10,122 nt of DNA, taken from the NCBI GenBank assembly GCA_036387915.1, contig DASVSV010000268.1, positions 1-10,122 on the forward strand, written 5' to 3'. The position numbers and the translations under genes were made by a program. Each line of letters begins with the position of its first letter. Positions within the stretch are counted from its first letter, which is position 1. Source of the stretch: QHVT01 sp036387915 (GTDB taxonomy: Bacteria > Acidobacteriota > Thermoanaerobaculia > Gp7-AA8). This document shows, one piece after another, positions 6,507 through 10,122 of the stretch. A model generated the notes under the pieces. It ran no database searches. It saw only the letters and a program-made list of their open reading frames with translations, and had not been told where the DNA came from.

Positions 6507-9296
6507 ATGGCCGACGACACCACCGATACACCGATCTTCACCGAGCAGCGATACCCGGTCAACATCGAAGACGAGATGCGCAAGTCGTATCTCGACTACG
6601 CGATGTCCGTCATCATCGGGCGCGCGCTGCCGGACGTCCGCGACGGCCTCAAGCCCGTCCATCGCCGGATTCTCTACGGCATGTACGAGCAGGGGAACAC
6701 CGCCGGCAAGGCTTATAAAAAATCGGCGCGCATCGTCGGCGACGTGATGGGTAAGTTCCACCCGCACGGCGACAGCGCGATCTACGACACGGTCGTGCGC
6801 ATGGCGCAGGACTTCTCGATGCGCTATCGCCTGGTCGACGGACAGGGCAACTTCGGCTCGATCGACGGCGACAACCCCGCGGCCATGCGCTACACCGAGG
6901 TGCGGCTGACGCGTCTCGCGGAAGAGTTGCTGCGCGACGACATCGACAAAGAAACGATTGATTGGGTTCCCAACTATGACGGCTCGCTCTCCGAGCCGTC
7001 GGTGCTGCCCGCGAAGTTCCCGAACCTGCTGGTGAACGGCTCGTCCGGCATCGCCGTCGGCATGGCCACGAACATCCCGCCGCACAACCTCGGCGAGGTC
7101 GTCGACGCCTGCCTGATGATGATCGACAACCCGGGCGTGACGGTGAAGGAGCTGATGACCGTCCTGCCCGGACCGGACTTCCCGACCGCCGGCTACATCC
7201 ACGGCCTCGAGGGAATCCGCCAGGCGTACGAGACCGGCCGCGGCATCATCCAGGTCCGTGCGCGGGCCATCATCGAGACGCAGAAGAAGAGCGAGAAGCA
7301 GCAGATCGTCGTGACCCAGGTTCCGTACATGACGAACAAGGCCCGCCTGCTCGAGAAAATCGCGGAGCTCGTGCGCGACAAGCGCATCGAAGGCATCTCC
7401 GACCTGCGCGACGAATCGGATCGCGAAGGCATCCGCGTCGTCATCGAGCTGAAGCGCGACGCCATCGCCGAGATCGTGCTGAACCACCTGTATCGCAACA
7501 CGCAGATGCAGACCACGTTCGGCATCATCTTCCTGGCCATCGCCAACAACAAACCGGAGGTCATGGACCTCGCCACGATCCTGCGGCACTTCATCGAGCA
7601 CCGCAAAGAGATCGTCGTGCGCCGCACGCGCTTCGACCTGCGCAAGGCCGAAGAGCGCGCGCACGTGTTGGAAGGACTGGTCCGCGCGCTGGACGTGCTC
7701 GACGAGCTGATCGCGCTCATCCGCGCCAGCCGCACCGGGCAGGAAGCGAAGGACGGCCTCATCTCCCGCTGGCAGTTCAGCGACATCCAGGCGCAGGCCA
7801 TTCTCGACATGCGCCTGCAGCGCCTCACGGGACTCGAGCGCGAGAAGCTCGTGGCGGAGTACCAGGAAATCCTCGCCGTGATCGCGCGCCTGCGCGAGAT
7901 CCTCGCGTCCGAGAAGCTCGTGCTCGAGATCATCTCCGCCGAGCTGCGGGCGATCAAAGAGGCGTACAACGATCCGCGCCGCACCGAGATCATCCCCGAC
8001 ACGAGCGAGATCTCGATCGAGGACCTCGTCGCCGACGAGGACATGGTCATCACCGTCTCGCGCGGCGGCTACGTCAAGCGTTCGCCGCTCTCCCTCTATC
8101 GCTCGCAGCGCCGCGGCGGCAAAGGGCGCATCGGCATGCAGACGAAGGAAGAGGACATCGTCGAGCACCTCTTCGTCGCGTCGACGCACGCGTACGTGCT
8201 CGTGTTCACCGATCGCGGCCGCATGTACTGGCTGAAGGTGTACGCCGTCCCCGAAGTCGCGGCCAACGCGCGCGGCAAGGCCATCGTCAACCTGCTGCCG
8301 CTCGAGCAGAACGAAAACGTCCGCGCGCTGCTCACCACCCGCAACTTCACCGAAGGCAAGTACGTGGTCATGGCCACGCGCGGCGGCAAGATCAAGAAGA
8401 CCGAGCTGGCGGCGTTCTCGAACGTGCGCGCGGCCGGCATCATCGCCATCGACATCCTCGAGGGCGACGACCTGTACGCGGTGCGCCTGTCGAACGGCAA
8501 CAACGAGATCTTCGTCGGCACGCACGGCGGCATGGCCATCCGCTTCCACGAGTCCGACATCCGTCCGATGGGACGCGGCGCCGCCGGCGTGAAAGCAATC
8601 ACGCTCAAGCCGGGCGACTCGGTCATCGAGATGGACGTGCTCCCGGAGACGCCGGAAGGTCGCGCCCGCGCGGAACGGAACGAGCGCAAGGCGCAGGCGG
8701 GCGATGATATCGAGACCGAAGCGATCGAGCCGATCGAGTCAGCCGAAGCGATCGAGACCATTGCCGAGCCGGTGGAAGCTGCCGACGCGGGCGTTGAAGC
8801 CGTCGAAGGCGAAGAGGCCGGCGAAGAAGTCGCCCTCACCGCCGTCGACGACGTCTACGGCACTATCCTCACCGTCACCGAAAAAGGCTTCGGCAAGCGC
8901 ACGCCGATCCGCGCGTACCGCCTCACCTCGCGCGGCGCGCAGGGCGTGTCGAACATCCGCATCACCGACAAGAACGGCAAGGTCGCGGGCGCCGCGCACG
9001 TGCACGCCGGCGATCAGCTCCTGCTCATCACCGAGCAGGGGATGATGATCCGCGTCTCGGTCGACAGCATCCGCTCGATGGGACGCAACACGCAGGGCGT
9101 GCGCGTCATCGACATCGACGCCGACGATACGGTGGTCGGCGCGGTGAAGGTGGTCGACAAGGAGCAGCCGGAAGACCCGGACGCGCCTCTTGCCGAGAAC
9201 GGCGACGACAACGGCGGCCAGAATGGCGACGGCAATGGCGATGACAGTGCGGAAAATGGCGACAACGACACTCCCGCTGAAGAACCGGTCCATTAG
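6507..9296 (+). CDS. gyrA: DNA gyrase subunit A
   Basis: GyrA is the DNA-breaking and DNA-wrapping subunit of gyrase. The product is 929 residues, against 875 in E. coli. The winged-helix breakage domain carries KFHPHGDSAIYDTVVRM (83-99) with Ser90 and Asp94 at the quinolone-contact positions Ser83 and Asp87 of E. coli, both in the unmutated state. The catalytic tyrosine is Tyr129 in AAMRYTE. The GyrA box QRRGGKG (534-540) opens the C-terminal beta-pinwheel and identifies gyrase rather than ParC. Two additions explain the length: an acidic insertion (about 715-778) between pinwheel blades, and an acidic Asn/Gly/Asp-rich tail (about 884-929). The ATG at 6507 gives a normal N-terminus, though without a visible ribosome binding site. 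Confidence 0.98.
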   Translation: MADDTTDTPIFTEQRYPVNIEDEMRKSYLDYAMSVIIGRALPDVRDGLKPVHRRILYGMYEQGNTAGKAYKKSARIVGDVMGKFHPHGDSAIYDTVVRMAQDFSMRYRLVDGQGNFGSIDGDNPAAMRYTEVRLTRLAEELLRDDIDKETIDWVPNYDGSLSEPSVLPAKFPNLLVNGSSGIAVGMATNIPPHNLGEVVDACLMMIDNPGVTVKELMTVLPGPDFPTAGYIHGLEGIRQAYETGRGIIQVRARAIIETQKKSEKQQIVVTQVPYMTNKARLLEKIAELVRDKRIEGISDLRDESDREGIRVVIELKRDAIAEIVLNHLYRNTQMQTTFGIIFLAIANNKPEVMDLATILRHFIEHRKEIVVRRTRFDLRKAEERAHVLEGLVRALDVLDELIALIRASRTGQEAKDGLISRWQFSDIQAQAILDMRLQRLTGLEREKLVAEYQEILAVIARLREILASEKLVLEIISAELRAIKEAYNDPRRTEIIPDTSEISIEDLVADEDMVITVSRGGYVKRSPLSLYRSQRRGGKGRIGMQTKEEDIVEHLFVASTHAYVLVFTDRGRMYWLKVYAVPEVAANARGKAIVNLLPLEQNENVRALLTTRNFTEGKYVVMATRGGKIKKTELAAFSNVRAAGIIAIDILEGDDLYAVRLSNGNNEIFVGTHGGMAIRFHESDIRPMGRGAAGVKAITLKPGDSVIEMDVLPETPEGRARAERNERKAQAGDDIETEAIEPIESAEAIETIAEPVEAADAGVEAVEGEEAGEEVALTAVDDVYGTILTVTEKGFGKRTPIRAYRLTSRGAQGVSNIRITDKNGKVAGAAHVHAGDQLLLITEQGMMIRVSVDSIRSMGRNTQGVRVIDIDADDTVVGAVKVVDKEQPEDPDAPLAENGDDNGGQNGDGNGDDSAENGDNDTPAEEPVH

Positions 9297-9311
9297 CCTT
9301 ATCATCGGCTG

Positions 9312-9596
9312 ATGGTCCGCCCTTCGCGGGACCGCCTCGTTTTACTGGCGCGCCAGATCGTCGATGCGCTCGCTCGCTCCCGCGCCGTCGTTTTGCTCAA
9401 GGAGCGCGAAGCCGTCCGCCAGGCCGTCGCCCAGTCCCTCGCCGACGAACTGCGCCGCGAAGAAGAGCGCGAAGAGAACGCCCGCAAGCGCATCGCGGCC
9501 ATGAAAGGCGCACCGAAACCGCGCACCAAAGAGTGGGAGCAACTCTTCCGGAAAATCGTCGAGGAAGAGTACCTGCGCGAAGGACTGGATTCGTAG
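9312..9596 (+). CDS. DUF507 family protein, small and uncharacterised
   Basis: The 94-residue product is highly charged and predicted mostly helical. The pattern S-R-D-R-L-x-x-L-A-R-Q-I-V-D-A-L near the N-terminus, ELRREEEREE in the middle (46-55) followed by a basic stretch, and a C-terminal EWEQLFRKIVEEEY segment match my memory of DUF507 (PF04368), whose members are of similar length. Its function is not established. It begins 15 bp after the gyrA stop, with no terminator between, so cotranscription with gyrA is likely; its own ribosome binding site is weak. It has no signal peptide, membrane segment or catalytic motif, so it is probably cytoplasmic. Family assignment is fairly confident from pattern recognition, without a profile search. 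Confidence 0.75.
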   Translation: MVRPSRDRLVLLARQIVDALARSRAVVLLKEREAVRQAVAQSLADELRREEEREENARKRIAAMKGAPKPRTKEWEQLFRKIVEEEYLREGLDS

Positions 9597-9600
9597 CGCC

Positions 9601-10122
9601 ATGCCGCCACCGGTCAAGTACGAGCAGATGCGAAAGACCTTCGTCGCAGAGGGTTACAAGCCGCTTTCGGAGACCGTCACGATCCACGCTGTGGCGACGC
9701 TGAAATCGAACAACATGAATGGCGGCAGCGGTCCTCTAGGGACCATTAGGCCCCCGGGTTGGCACGACGGCGGCTGTCCGTCCCATCACAATCGCGGTCA
9801 CCTGGTCGGAAATGCGGTGGGCGGTTCCGGGGCAGAGCCGAAGAACCTGGTGACGCTTGTCGCCGGTACGAACCACCCAATCATGTACAGCTTCGAGAGC
9901 ATCGTGAAAAAGTACGTGACGAATAAGCCGGGCGACAAGTTCTATTACGTGATCTGGGCTCGCTACAGCGGCTACACGCTCACGCCGGGATTTCCCATCG
10001 CCGGCGCCGCGGGAAATCCGTTCTGTCTGTTTCCCGCACCGCACCGGCTGCTGTTGGCGCTCCGTGATTCAAACCATCGCGACATTCCGATCGATATGCT
10101 GATGACCACCGCCGACCCGAAC
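9601..10122 (+). CDS. DNA/RNA non-specific endonuclease-like protein, 3' end beyond the window
   Basis: An open frame of 174 codons has no stop before the right edge. Residues 64-70 read NRGHLVG, followed by GGSG (74-77), KNLV (81-84) and TNHP (90-93). This is the layout of the beta-beta-alpha-metal (His-Me finger) DNA/RNA non-specific endonucleases, in which the His of DRGH (here His67) is the general base and a later Asn (probably Asn91) binds the metal. The Asp of DRGH is replaced by Asn64. The stretch after it (PIMYSFESIVKKYV, then YYVIWARYSGYTL) resembles the C-terminal nuclease domains of actinobacterial and other polymorphic toxins. No signal peptide is seen. The ATG lies 4 nt after the DUF507 stop without a clear ribosome binding site; ATG 9628 is an alternative. 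Codons such as CTA, AGG and ATT are unlike the upstream genes, which suggests horizontal acquisition. Confidence 0.7.
   Translation, partial: MPPPVKYEQMRKTFVAEGYKPLSETVTIHAVATLKSNNMNGGSGPLGTIRPPGWHDGGCPSHHNRGHLVGNAVGGSGAEPKNLVTLVAGTNHPIMYSFESIVKKYVTNKPGDKFYYVIWARYSGYTLTPGFPIAGAAGNPFCLFPAPHRLLLALRDSNHRDIPIDMLMTTADPN

Noticed and set aside
9733..9747. Short inverted repeat GGTCC-N5-GGACC
   Set aside because: It lies inside the endonuclease-like coding frame, has only a 5-bp stem and no T-run, so it is probably chance.
9736..10044. 102-codon frame on the - strand near the right end
   Set aside because: It is antisense to the endonuclease-like frame, which carries clear nuclease motifs.

Overview
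The window is a replication-origin gene cluster from a GC-rich bacterium. All genes lie on the + strand in the order dnaA, dnaN, recF, gyrB, gyrA, followed by a small DUF507-type gene and the 5' part of a nuclease gene that runs off the right edge. GyrB is the long form (about 814 residues, with the insertion between the TOPRIM core and the C-terminal motif that is typical of many Gram-negative phyla). This, the DUF507 neighbour and the DnaA DNA-binding sequence suggest a diderm lineage such as Acidobacteriota or a deltaproteobacterial-type group. That placement is an inference; no rRNA or other phylogenetic marker was compared.

Bases 1-83 hold the end of the dnaA control region, with three DnaA-box-like 9-mers whose left edges are exactly 11 bp apart. 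dnaA (84-1391) is followed by a 244-bp gap that has the architecture of a chromosomal origin: several DnaA-box-like 9-mers (TTTTCCRCA type), a palindrome built from two of them, a DnaA-trio-like run (CTA CTA CCA CTA CTA), and a short AT-rich stretch next to the dnaN ribosome binding site. dnaN (1636-2769) and recF (2766-3851) overlap by 4 bp and are probably translationally coupled.

A 127-bp gap with a promoter-like -10 and a perfect 9-bp GC hairpin leads into gyrB (3979-6423). The 83-bp gyrB-gyrA gap is filled with 7-bp repeats arranged as an inverted repeat. gyrA (6507-9296) is complete but has an acidic Glu/Ala/Ile-rich insertion inside its C-terminal beta-pinwheel and an acidic Asn/Gly/Asp-rich tail. 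The DUF507 gene begins 15 bp after gyrA and may be cotranscribed with it.

The core genes form one functional set: DnaA opens the origin, DnaN clamps the polymerase, RecF supports gap repair at forks, and GyrA2GyrB2 removes positive supercoils ahead of forks. From 9601 the character changes. A DNA/RNA non-specific endonuclease-like reading frame (NRGH motif) with different codon choice starts just after DUF507 and is open at the window end. It resembles the nuclease domains of polymorphic toxins and looks like the start of accessory DNA. No RNA genes, CRISPR arrays or insertion sequences were seen, and there is no gene-free stretch longer than 300 bases.
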